From positions 186,001 to 250,000 of the forward strand of contig CAVXFK010000015.1 in the NCBI GenBank assembly GCA_963761005.1: a stretch of DNA of 64,000 nucleotides. Direction: 5' to 3'. Position 1 is the first letter of the stretch. Each line of letters begins with the position of its first letter. The notes beneath the pieces were generated by a model that saw nothing but the letters and a program-made list of their open reading frames with translations, did not search any database and was not told where the DNA came from. Both the position numbers and the translations under genes were made by a program. Shown here piece after piece: positions 52,632 to 62,727 of this stretch. The DNA comes from DASWJZ01 sp963761005 (GTDB lineage: Bacteria > Pseudomonadota > Alphaproteobacteria > Rhizobiales > Afifellaceae).

Positions 52632-54169
52632 GATGTGTGCTCTCGTCCGAAGAAGCTGGCGATCAGGCGCTGCCGGTCAAGGTCGTCACGCCCGAACTCG
52701 GTGAACAGCGTGCCCTCCCTGAACACCATCACCCGGTCCATGTGCGTGAGGAGCTCATCGACTTCCGTCGAGAGCATCACGATCGCGATGCCCCTCGCTG
52801 CGATCTCGTGCAGCTTCGCGTAGATGTCCTGCTTGGTCGCATGGTCGACGCCTCGGGTGGGATCGTTGAGCAGCAGCACGTGGGGTTCCGTCGCGAGCCA
52901 GCGAGCGATTAGAAGCTTCTGCTGGTTGCCGCCACTCAACGACGTGATCCGCAGGGACGAGCGCGGCGCCTTGATCGCGAACGCCTCCGCGAATGTCCGG
53001 TAGCGGCGGATCATGCCCCTGATGGACAGAAGTCCCCAGCGAGAGTCTCTCGAGATGCTGGGCATGACGAAGTTATCGAGAACCGACAGCGGCGCGAAGA
53101 TCCCCTCTGACTTGCGGTCACGAGGGACATAGGCGACACCCATCGCCGCGGCGTCGTTTCCGTTGGCGATCGCCCGTGTGGCATCCTCTCGAATCGCCGA
53201 GACGCTGCCCGCAAACGGCCTCCAAAGCCCGGCCAGCGTTTCTAGGAACAGCTCCTGCCCGTGGCCCTCGAGGCCGCCCAGCCCGACGACCTCGCCCGCG
53301 CGCAGCTTGGCATCGAGGGGCTCGGCTCCTTCCCGGAGCACGACGCCGTCGACCGCGATTGCGAACGAGGAGTCGGCCGCATGTGCCCTGGCAACCGTCC
53401 GGCCGGCGGCTAACGGGGTCGCCACGCCCGACATCAGTCTGAACAGGGTCGCGGGCGTCGCCTCGGACCGGTCAAGCGTCGATACGGTTGAGCCGGAGCG
53501 CAGCACCGTCACGCGATCAGCGATCGTCTCCACCTCGTCCATCCGATGTGAGATATAGGCGGTCGCTACTCCGGCGGTCCGCAGCTCCCGGATGATCTCG
53601 AACAACCGATCTCGTACCCTGAAGTCGAGGGCCGAGGTCGCCTCGTCGAGCAGCAGCACTCGGGGTGCCTGCATGAGGGCACGAACGATAGCGCACACTT
53701 GGCGGATGCCGAGTCCCAACGACCCGACCGGTGTTTCGACATCGATGTCCTGGTCGAGCAGCCGAGCGAGGTAGGCCTCTATCTGCGCCCGGCGATGGGC
53801 GGATTGGTCGCGGCGCTGGACCAGTCCATCCAGCCCGAGCTGGACGTTGTCGAGGACAGACAACCCAGGGACGAGGAGCACCTCTTGAAACACCGTTGCG
53901 ATCCCCAGTCGACGTGCTGCGCTGGGCGTCGCGAAGCCTGGGTGCGCGGACCCGGCCACAACGATGGCGCCTTGATCGGGCCGGACCAGCCCCGACAGGA
54001 TCTTGATCAGCGTGCTCTTGCCGCTGCCGTTCTCGCCCATGAGCACCAAGGTCTCGCCTCGGCGCAGGGTGAGGGAGCAGGAAGTTAGAGCGCGCGTTTC
54101 GCCGTAGGCCTTGGCAACCGCGGATACCTCAAGGATCACGTCCCCTGAATGCGCCGCGTCGTCGGTCAT
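52628..54169 (-). CDS. Sugar ABC ATPase (RbsA-like, two nucleotide-binding domains)
   Basis: 513 residues from the ATG at 54169 (MTDDAAHSGD). Domain 1: Walker A GENGSGKST, Walker B VLLLDEATSALD, H-loop YISHRMDE. Domain 2: a degenerate Walker A region (VGLGGLEGHGQELFLETLAG, no GKS/T), signature LSGGNQQKLLIARWL, and VLLLNDPTRGVD with Asn before Asp-Pro. The degenerate second site is normal for RbsA/XylG/MglA proteins. It energises sugar or autoinducer uptake with the two permeases. Confidence 0.92.
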   Translation of the reverse strand: MTDDAAHSGDVILEVSAVAKAYGETRALTSCSLTLRRGETLVLMGENGSGKSTLIKILSGLVRPDQGAIVVAGSAHPGFATPSAARRLGIATVFQEVLLVPGLSVLDNVQLGLDGLVQRRDQSAHRRAQIEAYLARLLDQDIDVETPVGSLGLGIRQVCAIVRALMQAPRVLLLDEATSALDFRVRDRLFEIIRELRTAGVATAYISHRMDEVETIADRVTVLRSGSTVSTLDRSEATPATLFRLMSGVATPLAAGRTVARAHAADSSFAIAVDGVVLREGAEPLDAKLRAGEVVGLGGLEGHGQELFLETLAGLWRPFAGSVSAIREDATRAIANGNDAAAMGVAYVPRDRKSEGIFAPLSVLDNFVMPSISRDSRWGLLSIRGMIRRYRTFAEAFAIKAPRSSLRITSLSGGNQQKLLIARWLATEPHVLLLNDPTRGVDHATKQDIYAKLHEIAARGIAIVMLSTEVDELLTHMDRVMVFREGTLFTEFGRDDLDRQRLIASFFGREHTS

Positions 54170-54198
54170 CAGCGCAATTCCATCAAGGCTCACCGATG

Positions 54199-54240
54199 GC
54201 CAGGCCGGGAGCCACGCCTGAGCGCTGCACCCGGCCTGGC
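54199..54240. terminator. Intercistronic hairpin between binding protein and ATPase genes
   Basis: GCCAGGCCGGG and CCCGGCCTGGC form a perfect 11-base stem around a 20-base loop in the 96-base gap. There is no T-run. Hairpins here usually protect the binding-protein message and lower expression of the downstream genes. Confidence 0.55.
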
Positions 54241-54265
54241 GGCCATTCCTCTGAGTTTGCCTAGT

Positions 54266-55501
54266 TCACGGAATCGTCGGCGCCGGATTGTTGAACAGAG
54301 GCGCAAGAATGTCGTCGCTGAGGAACTTGCCCACCGTCTGATCGGTCATGCCGGGCGTATCGGGCGTCCACGAGGGGTCGACCCAGCTGCTCAGGTCGTC
54401 GACGGTCACCGTCGGGATCTGTGCCGGGATGTCGCTGACCTTGAGGCCCTGGCCCTGCAGCACCTTGAGAGCGACTCGCATCGCCGCATCTGCCCCGCTT
54501 GCCGACGGCAGGGCGTTGGCTCCGCCCTTAAAGCCCTTGTCCTTGTTCGCTTGCCAGTAAGCGAGATACCCCTTGTCGGGATCACCGTTCACAACCGCCG
54601 GCACCGGGACACCGGCTGTCTCGAACGCCTGAATGGCAGGGATCGCCATCCCGGAGGATTCCCAGACACCATCGATCTTCTGGCCCTGGTGGGTCTCGAG
54701 ATACTGAAGGGTCATCGACTTCGCCGTTGCCGGGTCCCAGTTGGCGTAGAGCGTCTGCACGACCTTGATGTCGGGGCAATTGTCGAACACCAGGTGCGCG
54801 CCCTTGTCGAAGAGCGCGTTGGCCGGGTTGCCGGGGAGACCGGAGATCATCAGCACGTTGCCTTTGCCGCCCATATCGGCGACCAGCTCTTCGGCTTTGG
54901 TTCCACCGTACTGGACGGCGTTGCCGCCGAGGTTGATAGCGTTGACGGATTCGGCAGGGGAATCCTGGGTAACGACGACGATGCCGGCCTTGAATGCCTG
55001 ATCGATGACCCCGTCGAGTGCGCTCGCCGAATTCGGCTCGAGAACGATCGCGTCGTATCCCTGCTGGATCGCCGTGCGCATCTGCTGGATCTGAACGGGG
55101 ACGGACGCGTCGGCATGGACCTGAGTGAAGTCGCTGATCAGGCCGGCCGCCTTCATCGCGTCCGCGGTCTTGTCGAACTGGGCGATCTGGATCGTGTGCC
55201 AGTCATTCCCGACGAAGTTTCCGATGTGGATGACCTTCCACGGAGCTCCGTGCTTCGGCTTGAAGTTCTCGTACGGGCTTTTCTTGATCGCGATCGGGTA
55301 GTCCTGGTAGCCGGCGGCAGTCGCCGGCGGAAGTCCGGAGAGCACGCCCGTCTCGTCCTGCGGCAGCATGCCCGGCATCTGGCCACACGCATAGTCGGCC
55401 GCGGCTGCAGTGCTTGCCGGCGCCAGGCTCAGGGCCGCTAGCACGGCCAACGCAAATTGCGGGCGCCACGATTTCCGGATCCGCTCAAGTTCAGCTTTCA
55501 T
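54266..55501 (-). CDS. Sugar ABC substrate-binding protein (RbsB/periplasmic-binding-4 type)
   Basis: 411 residues from the ATG at 55501. A signal peptide ends STAAAADY. The periplasmic-binding fold includes WKVIHIGNFVGNDWHTIQI, QQGYDAIVLEPNSASALDGV, VVTQDSPAES and VVNGDPDKGYLAYWQANKD. It is longer than RbsB (about 300) and resembles the sugar-binding proteins of actinobacterial-type importers, with two cysteines lacking a lipobox. It is first in the operon. Confidence 0.88.
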   Translation of the reverse strand: MKAELERIRKSWRPQFALAVLAALSLAPASTAAAADYACGQMPGMLPQDETGVLSGLPPATAAGYQDYPIAIKKSPYENFKPKHGAPWKVIHIGNFVGNDWHTIQIAQFDKTADAMKAAGLISDFTQVHADASVPVQIQQMRTAIQQGYDAIVLEPNSASALDGVIDQAFKAGIVVVTQDSPAESVNAINLGGNAVQYGGTKAEELVADMGGKGNVLMISGLPGNPANALFDKGAHLVFDNCPDIKVVQTLYANWDPATAKSMTLQYLETHQGQKIDGVWESSGMAIPAIQAFETAGVPVPAVVNGDPDKGYLAYWQANKDKGFKGGANALPSASGADAAMRVALKVLQGQGLKVSDIPAQIPTVTVDDLSSWVDPSWTPDTPGMTDQTVGKFLSDDILAPLFNNPAPTIP

Positions 55502-56086
55502 CGACTCCTCCCGCTGCCTCGCTTGGTGTGTTCCTTGAGGCAATATTTTGCGTTCGCTCAGACGCGGCTCTGGCCGCTTTCAGAGCGTCGGACGCGCACT
55601 TTGCTTGGCGTCTTCGTCGCGTGGACCTTTTCGCAGAAGCGTGCCCGGGACAAATAATTTGATCGACTGGACAGCATCATTACGCGTAATGACCGCTTGC
55701 GGCCGAGCGATCAACTCGATGCGGCCCCGCCACACGTCCAGCGGATAGATCCTGCAAGTGGCGAATACGCGCCGATCTCGCGGAGATCTCTGGCTTCGCG
55801 ACCTTGTGGGGGTCAAGATTGCACGCCGAATGACAGCGGGCGTCCGCCGTGGTGGTCTCGCTTAGATCGCCGCCGACTTCCATACTCGCTGCTTGAAATG
55901 ATCGATGCCGCCGCGCACCGTTAGGCCATCCGCTGCCTTTTGCGCGGCCCGCCGGACTCCTGCCTCGTGAACAGTTGAGAGAACCCCGTCCCAAACACCA
56001 GTTGGCGCCGCCATGCCTGAGCTTCGGGGCGTTGATTTGTCAGCTCCACAATACTGCGCTGGCGAATGGCGCGCGGGCCGTGAACG
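55502..56086. other. Gene-free stretch between sugar importer and peptidase operons
   Basis: 585 bases. The open frames present are short, overlapping and motif-free. It should hold the promoter for the sugar importer on the minus strand. I see no repeat, tRNA or IS remnant. Confidence 0.5.
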
Positions 56087-57457
56087 TCAACGGCTGAGTG
56101 CTTCGTAGGCGCGCGCCCAGGCGATAAGCCCGTCGCGAAAACTCTGCAGGCGGAAGAACTCGTTCGGAGCGTGGTAGTCCTCGTCGGACGTGGCGAAGCT
56201 GAAGAACACGGTCGGCGCGCCGAGCTGTTCCTTGAAAACCGTGCCGATCGGCACGGTGGCACCCATCGCGACACGGAGCGGCTTCCGGCCGTAAAGCCCG
56301 CCGAGAATTTCTTCGAGCACGTTGAGCGTCGGCAGCTCCGGATCGAGTGCGAATGCGGGCGTTCCAGGGCCGTGACGCACGAGTTCGAACGTGCAGCCGC
56401 TCGGCATGTGCGCCGTCACGTGCCTACTGATCGCATCGAACACGCGGTCGGGAAACTGGCCGGCGACGAGCCGGCAGGTGATCTTCGCCGCCGCCGCCGC
56501 CGGGATGACAGTCTTCGTCCCCGGGCCGGTGTATCCGCCGACGATGCCGTTGAGCTCCAGTGTCGGCTCGAGCCACTGCCTTGTCAGGAGCGTCGCCCCC
56601 TCAGGTAGCGGCTCGGGACGCGGCGCGCCGATCTCGTCGAAATAACAGCCCGAGTCGAATCCGACCGCCGCGATGGCTTCCCAAATTCGTGGGTCGGGCG
56701 GCGTGGCATCGTCGAGAAAGCCTTCGACAGCAACGCGCCCATCGGCGTCGTGGAAGCTTGCGAGCAAAGCGGCGAGCGCGCGGATGGGATTGGGCGCGCT
56801 GCCTCCGTGGCGGCCCGAGTGGAGATCCTTCGCGGCGCCCGTCACAATCAGGTCCAGCGCGAGCATGCCGCGGCTCGCAATGGTGAGCGACGGCAGGTCG
56901 GCACGCCACATGGCGCCATCCGCGGAGACGACGAGGTCGCAGGCGAGCCGCTCCCGGAGCGAGGCGACGGCGGCGGCGAAGTGCGGGCTGCCGCTCTCTT
57001 CCTCGCCTTCGATCAGCATCTTCACGTTGAGCGGCAGCGCACCGCGCAGCCTGAGAAATGCCTCGGCGACCAGGATCGGGATGAGCAACGGACCCTTGTC
57101 GTCCGACGCGCCGCGCGCGTAGAGGCGATCGTCGCGGAGGTCGGCTTCGAACGGCGGCGTCTTCCATTTGTCGAGCGGATCGGGCGGCTGGACGTCGTAG
57201 TGCCCGTAGACGACGACGGTCGGTGCGCCGACAGCCTTGCACCACTCGCCGTAGACGACGGGGTGGCCGGCGGTCGGCACCTCCTCCACGTGCTCGAAGC
57301 CGGCGCGACGCAGCCGCGCCGCAACGAATGCGGCCGCGCGCAGGACATCTTCTTTGTGCACCGGATCGGTGCTGACGCTTGGGATGCGGCAGAAGGCCTT
57401 CAGCTCGTCGACATAGTCGGGGAAGCTCGTGGCGAGATGCGCCTCGATGTCACTCAC
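56087..57457 (-). CDS. M20 family dipeptidase/carboxypeptidase
   Basis: 456 residues from GTG 57457 (VSDIEAHLATSF), which overlaps the SDR stop (GTGA); the longer ORF lies inside the SDR gene. Zinc-site motifs are VVYGHYDVQPPDP, YARGASDDKGP, the catalytic pair in EGEEESGS, then SADGAMW and the C-terminal His in DEDYHAPNE. The dimerisation lid domain runs about residues 190-350. It hydrolyses dipeptides or N-acyl amino acids in the cytosol, fitting the divergent peptide-type importer. Confidence 0.92.
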   Translation of the reverse strand: MSDIEAHLATSFPDYVDELKAFCRIPSVSTDPVHKEDVLRAAAFVAARLRRAGFEHVEEVPTAGHPVVYGEWCKAVGAPTVVVYGHYDVQPPDPLDKWKTPPFEADLRDDRLYARGASDDKGPLLIPILVAEAFLRLRGALPLNVKMLIEGEEESGSPHFAAAVASLRERLACDLVVSADGAMWRADLPSLTIASRGMLALDLIVTGAAKDLHSGRHGGSAPNPIRALAALLASFHDADGRVAVEGFLDDATPPDPRIWEAIAAVGFDSGCYFDEIGAPRPEPLPEGATLLTRQWLEPTLELNGIVGGYTGPGTKTVIPAAAAAKITCRLVAGQFPDRVFDAISRHVTAHMPSGCTFELVRHGPGTPAFALDPELPTLNVLEEILGGLYGRKPLRVAMGATVPIGTVFKEQLGAPTVFFSFATSDEDYHAPNEFFRLQSFRDGLIAWARAYEALSR

Positions 57458-58212
57458 TTGCCGCCGTCCACGCTGATCACCTGCCCGGAGACCCAGCCGG
57501 CGAAGTCGGAGGCAAGGAAGAGAACCATGTGCGCAATGTCCTCGGCGTTGCCGAGGCGCTTCAGCGCGACCGACTGGATCAGGCGCGCCTGCCCGTCGGC
57601 CCCCATCGCCTCCCACTGCCGTTCGGTCGTCGGGTTGGAGCGCACGAAGCCCGGCGCGACGTTGTTGACGGTGATGTTCCAAGGCCCGAGCTCATGCGCG
57701 AGTTGGCGCGTGAGCCCGATCTGCCCCGCCTTGGAGCTCGCGTAGGCCTGTATGCCGGTGAGACTGATCCCGAGCCCGGCGCCGCTCGAAATGTTGATGA
57801 TGCGGCCGTACTTGCGGGCCTTCATACCCGGCGCCACCGCCTGGCACATGAAGAAGACGCCGGTAAGGTTGGCGGCGACGATCGCATGCCAATCGGGCTC
57901 GTCGATTTCCTCGAGCGGGCGGCCAACCTGACCGAGCACGCCTCCGGCAGCATTGACGAGAGTGTCGACGGGACCGTCGGCGGCCTCGATTTCGTCGACA
58001 GCGGCGTGGACGGCGTCGCGATCGGTGACATCAAGCTCCCGTGCGCGGCAGGTATCGCCCGCGGCTTCGACGCTCGCGGGCAACTCGTCCCCCCGGATAT
58101 CGCAGGCGACGACCTCGGCGCCGCGCCGGGCGAGGCCGACAGCGATCGCGCGCCCGATGCCATGCGCGGCGCCGGTGACGATCGCCCGGCGGCCGTGAAA
58201 GCCGATGTTCAC
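57454..58212 (-). CDS. SDR-family oxidoreductase
   Basis: 252 residues. TGAAHGIGRAIAVGLARRG binds the cofactor, with Asp in ACDIRGDE suggesting NAD. Then VNAAGG, ISSGAG with the catalytic Ser, YASSKAG and VDGGK at the end. It overlaps its neighbours on both sides by four bases. It probably oxidises a hydroxy intermediate of the compound handled by this operon. Confidence 0.92.
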   Translation of the reverse strand: MNIGFHGRRAIVTGAAHGIGRAIAVGLARRGAEVVACDIRGDELPASVEAAGDTCRARELDVTDRDAVHAAVDEIEAADGPVDTLVNAAGGVLGQVGRPLEEIDEPDWHAIVAANLTGVFFMCQAVAPGMKARKYGRIINISSGAGLGISLTGIQAYASSKAGQIGLTRQLAHELGPWNITVNNVAPGFVRSNPTTERQWEAMGADGQARLIQSVALKRLGNAEDIAHMVLFLASDFAGWVSGQVISVDGGK

Positions 58213-59252
58213 GTTTGAGCGACCGCGACGGGCTCCGGCGCCGCGCGGTCGAGGGCATCGAGAGCGGCAAGGCTGAGCGCCTCGCGCCCATCCTCTGCGG
58301 CGTGGATAGCGTCGATGACCGCGGCGGTGATCGGTGTCTTCAAGCCGTGGGCCGCGCCGATCGTGACGACGGGGCCGAGCTGTGCGTCGACCTCGGTCCG
58401 GCGCTTGCGGATCGCGAGATCGCGCCAGATGCCGGAGTGCGACTTTGTCGAGCGGCGATTGTGCGCAACCATCTCGTCGAAGCTCCGCCCGATGATCTCC
58501 GCCGATGCTCCCGGCAGGAAGGCCTGCGGATAGAAGCCGTTGAAGGTCTCCAAGGCGACCCCCTCGGCCGCTGCGACAGCCGCGACCTCGCGGCCGAAGC
58601 GGACGAAGAAGTCTCTGTAACGCGGGTCGTCCAGAAGATCGGCGATGGATTTATTCGTGACGGCGGTCGCGAAAAGAAGGGCGCCGTAGATCATCTTGGA
58701 CCAGAGGAAGCCCCAGATGTTCTCGGTGAGCACCGCCCGCTCATCGAACTTGCACAGCAGTTTGTGGAGCTCGCCGATCCGTAGCGTGCGGCTGCCGTCG
58801 AGCTCGCCGACCACGACCGCACCACGTCCGCCGAACTCCACGACACCGGGCCGCATGTAGTCAGCGCCGAAATTCACAAAGCAGCCGACCGTTCGTTCAA
58901 CGCCGACGATCTCGGCGATGACACGCTCGTTCAAGCCGTTCTGGACCGAGGCGACATAGCCGCTGCGTGCGAGATGGGGGAGGAGGCTCCGCGTGGCGGC
59001 TTCGGTGTCGTGCGCTTTCACGCAGAGCAAAATGCGGTCGTAGGTACCTTCGACCTGATCGGGCGTCAGCGCCGTCGCCGAAGCGACATGCGGATCGACG
59101 GGGCCGATGATCTGGATGCCGCCGCTTTTGATCGCCGCGACGTGGTCGGCGTCGCGATCAACGAAGATCACGTCCTCGCCCGCGCGCGCGAGCGCTGCGC
59201 CGATGGTGCCGCCGATCGCGCCGGCGCCCCAGACGACCACCGGGCCAGTCAT
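58209..59252 (-). CDS. Ketopantoate reductase-like oxidoreductase
   Basis: 347 residues from the ATG at 59252. VVVWGAGAIGGTIGAALARAG is the Rossmann loop, CVKAHDTEAATRSL and VQNGLNE the ApbA/PanE core, and WSKMIYGALLFATAVTNKSI the C-terminal helical domain with the catalytic Lys. Its place in a catabolic operon, not with panB/panC, suggests a keto- or hydroxyacid substrate different from ketopantoate. It overlaps the creatininase gene by four bases (ATGA). Confidence 0.85.
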   Translation of the reverse strand: MTGPVVVWGAGAIGGTIGAALARAGEDVIFVDRDADHVAAIKSGGIQIIGPVDPHVASATALTPDQVEGTYDRILLCVKAHDTEAATRSLLPHLARSGYVASVQNGLNERVIAEIVGVERTVGCFVNFGADYMRPGVVEFGGRGAVVVGELDGSRTLRIGELHKLLCKFDERAVLTENIWGFLWSKMIYGALLFATAVTNKSIADLLDDPRYRDFFVRFGREVAAVAAAEGVALETFNGFYPQAFLPGASAEIIGRSFDEMVAHNRRSTKSHSGIWRDLAIRKRRTEVDAQLGPVVTIGAAHGLKTPITAAVIDAIHAAEDGREALSLAALDALDRAAPEPVAVAQT

Positions 59253-59950
59253 GACCAGGGGCCCTCGATCTGTGCGCGTGTCTCCTCCACCGCGACGGCC
59301 CAGATCGCCAGCATGTCCTCGTCCGGCCGCTCGTAGTAGCCGCCGAAGTTGCCGTCGCCGAGATAAGCGCGCACCGCCGCGGGATCCATGACGCGCATGC
59401 GGGCGAAGTCGATCATCGGCTTCATCTGACTCGGCTGGACAACGTCGGCGAGCCGCGTCCAGGGGAAGTTCTCCATCCAGGAGGCGTGCGAGGCGACCTT
59501 GTCGATCTGCTCCACCTTGGCGAACGTCTTGGGGGCGTTCCACCAGTTGTGGAACTTGACCGCGACGCCCGGATTGTCCGCCTGCCATTCGATGGCGACG
59601 CTTTGCGCCGGCTGGTTGCCGCCATGCCCGTTGACGAGGCAGACGCGGCGGAAGCCATAGCCCTTCAGGCTGTCGAGGATGTCGCGGATGATCCTGACAT
59701 AAGTGCCGACGCGGAGGCTGACGCTGCCTGGATAGGCGAGGAAGTAGGGGGTGATGCCGTAGGCGAGCACCGGAAAGACCGGCACGCCGAGCGGCTCAGC
59801 CGCCTCCAGCGAGACCCGCTCGGAGAGAATGCTGTCGACCGAGAGGCTGAGCCCTGCGTGCTGTTCCGTGCTGCCGAGAGGCACGACGGCCCGGTCGTCG
59901 CGCTTCAGATACGCTTCGACCTGCGACCAGTTCATCTCGCTGATTTTCAC
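59249..59950 (-). CDS. Creatininase-family amidohydrolase
   Basis: 233 residues from GTG 59950, overlapping the upstream stop (GTGA). Family metal motifs are VPLGSTEQHAGLS (Glu, His), VDSILSERV and CLVNGHGGNQPA; Glu in YERPDEDML may be another ligand. The family opens cyclic amides such as creatinine or hydrolyses formamide-type bonds (for example in mycofactocin or riboflavin pathways). With an M20 peptidase and peptide importer, an amide or peptide-like substrate is inferred. Confidence 0.88.
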   Translation of the reverse strand: MKISEMNWSQVEAYLKRDDRAVVPLGSTEQHAGLSLSVDSILSERVSLEAAEPLGVPVFPVLAYGITPYFLAYPGSVSLRVGTYVRIIRDILDSLKGYGFRRVCLVNGHGGNQPAQSVAIEWQADNPGVAVKFHNWWNAPKTFAKVEQIDKVASHASWMENFPWTRLADVVQPSQMKPMIDFARMRVMDPAAVRAYLGDGNFGGYYERPDEDMLAIWAVAVEETRAQIEGPWS

Positions 59951-60937
59951 GATGCTTCCTTCTCCAGCGACAGCTCCGCGGGCTCCCGCTCGCGGAGCTG
60001 CGGAATGACGACGCGCTCGATCTCGGAGGGATCCGGAATATGACGGTACTCGATGGCGGTCGCTTCCGGCGCGAGGCGCTCGAGGACCGATTCCGCGCCG
60101 CTCGAATAGATGACGACACCGGCCTCGGCGACGGTCCCGTCGAGGTCCTGCGCTTCGAGCGCCGTGGCGGCGATGCGTGCGACATGCGGGGCGAAGCGCT
60201 GCACGCCCGTCTTCATGATGGGTAGGAACTCAGGGAACCGCGAGACGACCGCGACCGAGGCAAGCGGGCTCAGCGACGCGAGCGCCAGGCGCGTCTCCTC
60301 CGACGGGATGAAGCTGATCGCGACGACCGGCGTGTTGGGCAGGAGCGCTTCGACCTCACGATGACGGTTGGCGAAGGTGATAACGAGATCGGCGGAGGCG
60401 ATATCGTCGCGCAGCTCGGGGTCGCCGCAGATCGACTCGATCGTAACCGGTTCGACCGTCGCCAGCCCCTTCAGCCTCTCGGCGATGAAACGGGCGTAGC
60501 TCGCGGTCGCGTGCTGAAACAGGCCGAGCATGACGACGCGCGCACGGCGGCGGCTCTTGGCGCGGTGGAAGACGCGCGAGGTAAACGAGCGCAGCGAGCT
60601 CGCTCGCCTTCAGACCGAGCGCGAGCCCATCCTCGATGAGCCGGTCGACGCGGCGATAGAGGCTGGTCGCATCGACCGCCGCGCCCGTCCTTGCCTTCGA
60701 GCTGTCGGCGACGAACGTGCCGGAGCCGGCGCGGGTCTCGATCAGCCCCGCCTCCTTCAGCTCGCGGTAGACCTGGCTGACGGTCATCGGAGCGATGCCG
60801 ACCTGATCGGCGAGCTCGCGCACCGAGGGCAGCCGCTCGCCCGCGGCAAGCTCGCCGTAGGCGATGCCGTATTCGATCAGGCCCCGCAATTGCACGCCGA
60901 GGGACACCGACAGCTCGCGGTCCACGTAGAACATCAT
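59947..60937 (-). pseudogene. GntR regulator with fused racemase-like C-terminal domain, frameshifted
   Basis: From the ATG at 60937 the protein has a YtrA/HutC-type winged helix: LAAGERLPSVRELADQVG, PMTVSQVYRELKEAGLIETR, GSGTFVAD, then a helix ASELAALVYLAR. After LAR the frame breaks; the neighbouring frame reads VFHRAKSRRRARVVMLGLFQ and continues to 59947 as an Asp/Glu-racemase or binding-protein-like domain (TIESICGDPELRDDIASADLV, VISFIPSEETR-like). A one-base change near 60571-60578 joins them to one protein of about 329 residues. The C-terminal domain would sense the operon's substrate. Confidence 0.78.
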
Positions 60938-60954
60938 GAGGCGTTTCTTCCCAC

Positions 60955-61026
60955 TGTGTATTAGCGAACTAGCACACCCGCAGCGATCCTCACAACTGGC
61001 TGATAATGTGCTGAAGTTATGGCACA
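60955..61026. promoter_or_regulatory. Divergent promoter region with two TGTG-N-CACA inverted repeats
   Basis: TGTG...CACA arms occur at 60955-60976 (22 bases) and TGTGC...GCACA at 61007-61026 (20 bases), with different centres. They lie between the GntR-headed operon and the peptide importer and may be sites for the GntR protein. The first is also near the YtrA-type pattern GT-N-TA...TA-N-AC. Confidence 0.45.
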
Positions 61027-61136
61027 AGCGCCTAGTTTTCGGGCATGCCCACAGCGTTGACACTGCGTGGAACGACGGATAGCGTTCTAGTCTTCTGTAA
61101 CGCCTTTCGAGGCACCGACCGGGGGGCTTGAGCATC

Positions 61137-62715
61137 ATGAAGCACCTGATGAAGACGACTGCGCTCACGCTGGCAGTGTTGGCGGCGAGCTCGACCGCGT
61201 TTGCGAGCGAGCGCGGCGGCACGATGACCTATGGCCGCTACGCAGACAGCCTCTTCCTCGATCCGGTGCTGAACGACGCTAACGTCGACATCTGGATCCT
61301 GTCGAACATCTACGACACGCTGCTCGAGCCGACCGCCGACGGAAAGGGTGTCGAACCGGGCCTCGCCGAGGCGTGGAAGGTCGCCGACGACGGCATGAGC
61401 GTCACGCTCACACTGCGTGACGGCATCAAGTTCTCCGACGGCTCGCCGATCACCACCGAGGACGTGAAGTGGTCGCTCGAGCGCGCCGCGAAACCGGACA
61501 ACGGCATCTGGGGCTTCCTGATCGAGTCGATCGACCACATCGACCGCCCCGGACGACAAGACCGTCGTGATTGCGCTGAAGCATCCCGACCCGGCCATCG
61601 TCCCGGCGCTCACCGTGTTCAACACGCAGATCATGCCGGAGAAGGCCTTCGAGGCCGCGCCCGGAGATACCGACGCCGACAAGGCCAAGGCGTTCGCGGA
61701 GCATCCGATCGGGTCCGGCCCCTTCATGTTCCAGTCGTGGGAGCGCGGCTCGGAGATGAAGCTTGTCCGCAACCCCTATTACTGGCGCATGGGCGACGAC
61801 GGAAAGCCGCTTCCCTACCTCGACGGCATCACCTTCGAAGTCATCCCCGACGACGCGACCCGCATCCTCAAGCTCAAGGCGGGCGAATTGGACGGCGCCG
61901 AGTTCATCCCCTACGCCCGCGTCGACGAGCTGAAGAACGACGCGGACCTCGACATGGTCCTCTTCCCTTCGACGCGCGTTCAATACGTGACGCTCAATGT
62001 GCGTCCTGAGCTGAACGGCGCGCCGAACCCGCTTTCGAACGAGAAGGTGCGGCAGGCGATGAACTACGCCGTTGACAAGAACGCGATCATCCAGGTGGTG
62101 ACGCACGGCGTCGGCACGCAGATGACATCCTACATGTCGACCGCCACGCCTCTCCATGTGGGCGACAAGCCGCTCTATCCGGTCGATGTGGAGAAGGCCA
62201 AGAGCCTCATGAAGGAAGCTGGCTTTGAGAACGGGTTCTCGACAAGCCTCTTGGTCCTGGCGGGCAACCAGGACGAAATCGGCATGGCGACCGCCTTGCA
62301 GCAGATGTGGGGCCAGATCGGCATCAAGCTTGATCTGCAGCAGGTCGACAACGCCACCCGCACGGACCAGTACCGCAAGGGCGTCTTCACGATGCGCCTC
62401 GGCGCCTGGACGGATGACATTGCCGATCCGAACGAGATCACGTCCTATTTCGCCTACTCGCCGACGATCGACTGCATCCACAGCGGCTGGAAGAACGAAG
62501 AGGCCGACCAATTGTTCGAGTCCTCGCAGAAGGAGACCGACCCGGCCAAGCGGGCCGAGCAGTACGCGCGAATCCAGGAGATCTTCAACACCACTGGCCC
62601 GACGGTGCCGCTCTACGAGACGCCATATCCCGTAGCGCTCGGCAAGAAAGTGAAGGGCTTCGTGCAGATTCCGCTCGGCAACAATATCTTTGCGGCGGCC
62701 TATCTGGAGAAATAA
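61137..62715 (+). pseudogene. Dipeptide/oligopeptide ABC binding protein (DppA-like), frameshifted
   Basis: A signal peptide (MKTTALTLAVLAASSTAFAS) starts the frame, followed by GGTMTYGRYADSLFLDPVLN and the DppA-type core LRDGIKFSDGSPITTEDVKW. After ESIDHID the frame breaks to RPGRQDRR; the neighbouring frame reads APDDKTVVIALKHPDPAIVP and continues to SGPFMFQSWERG, DKNAIIQVVTHG and the end at 62715. One extra C near 61544-61550 explains it. Gene finders will call two overlapping pieces (61137-62009 and 61567-62715). Repaired length is about 525 residues. Confidence 0.85.
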
Positions 62716-62727
62716 TCTAACGTCCTC

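Noticed and set aside
55548..55994. Several short ORFs in the 55.5-56.1 kb gap
   Set aside because: Overlapping in different frames, no motifs, no ribosome sites.
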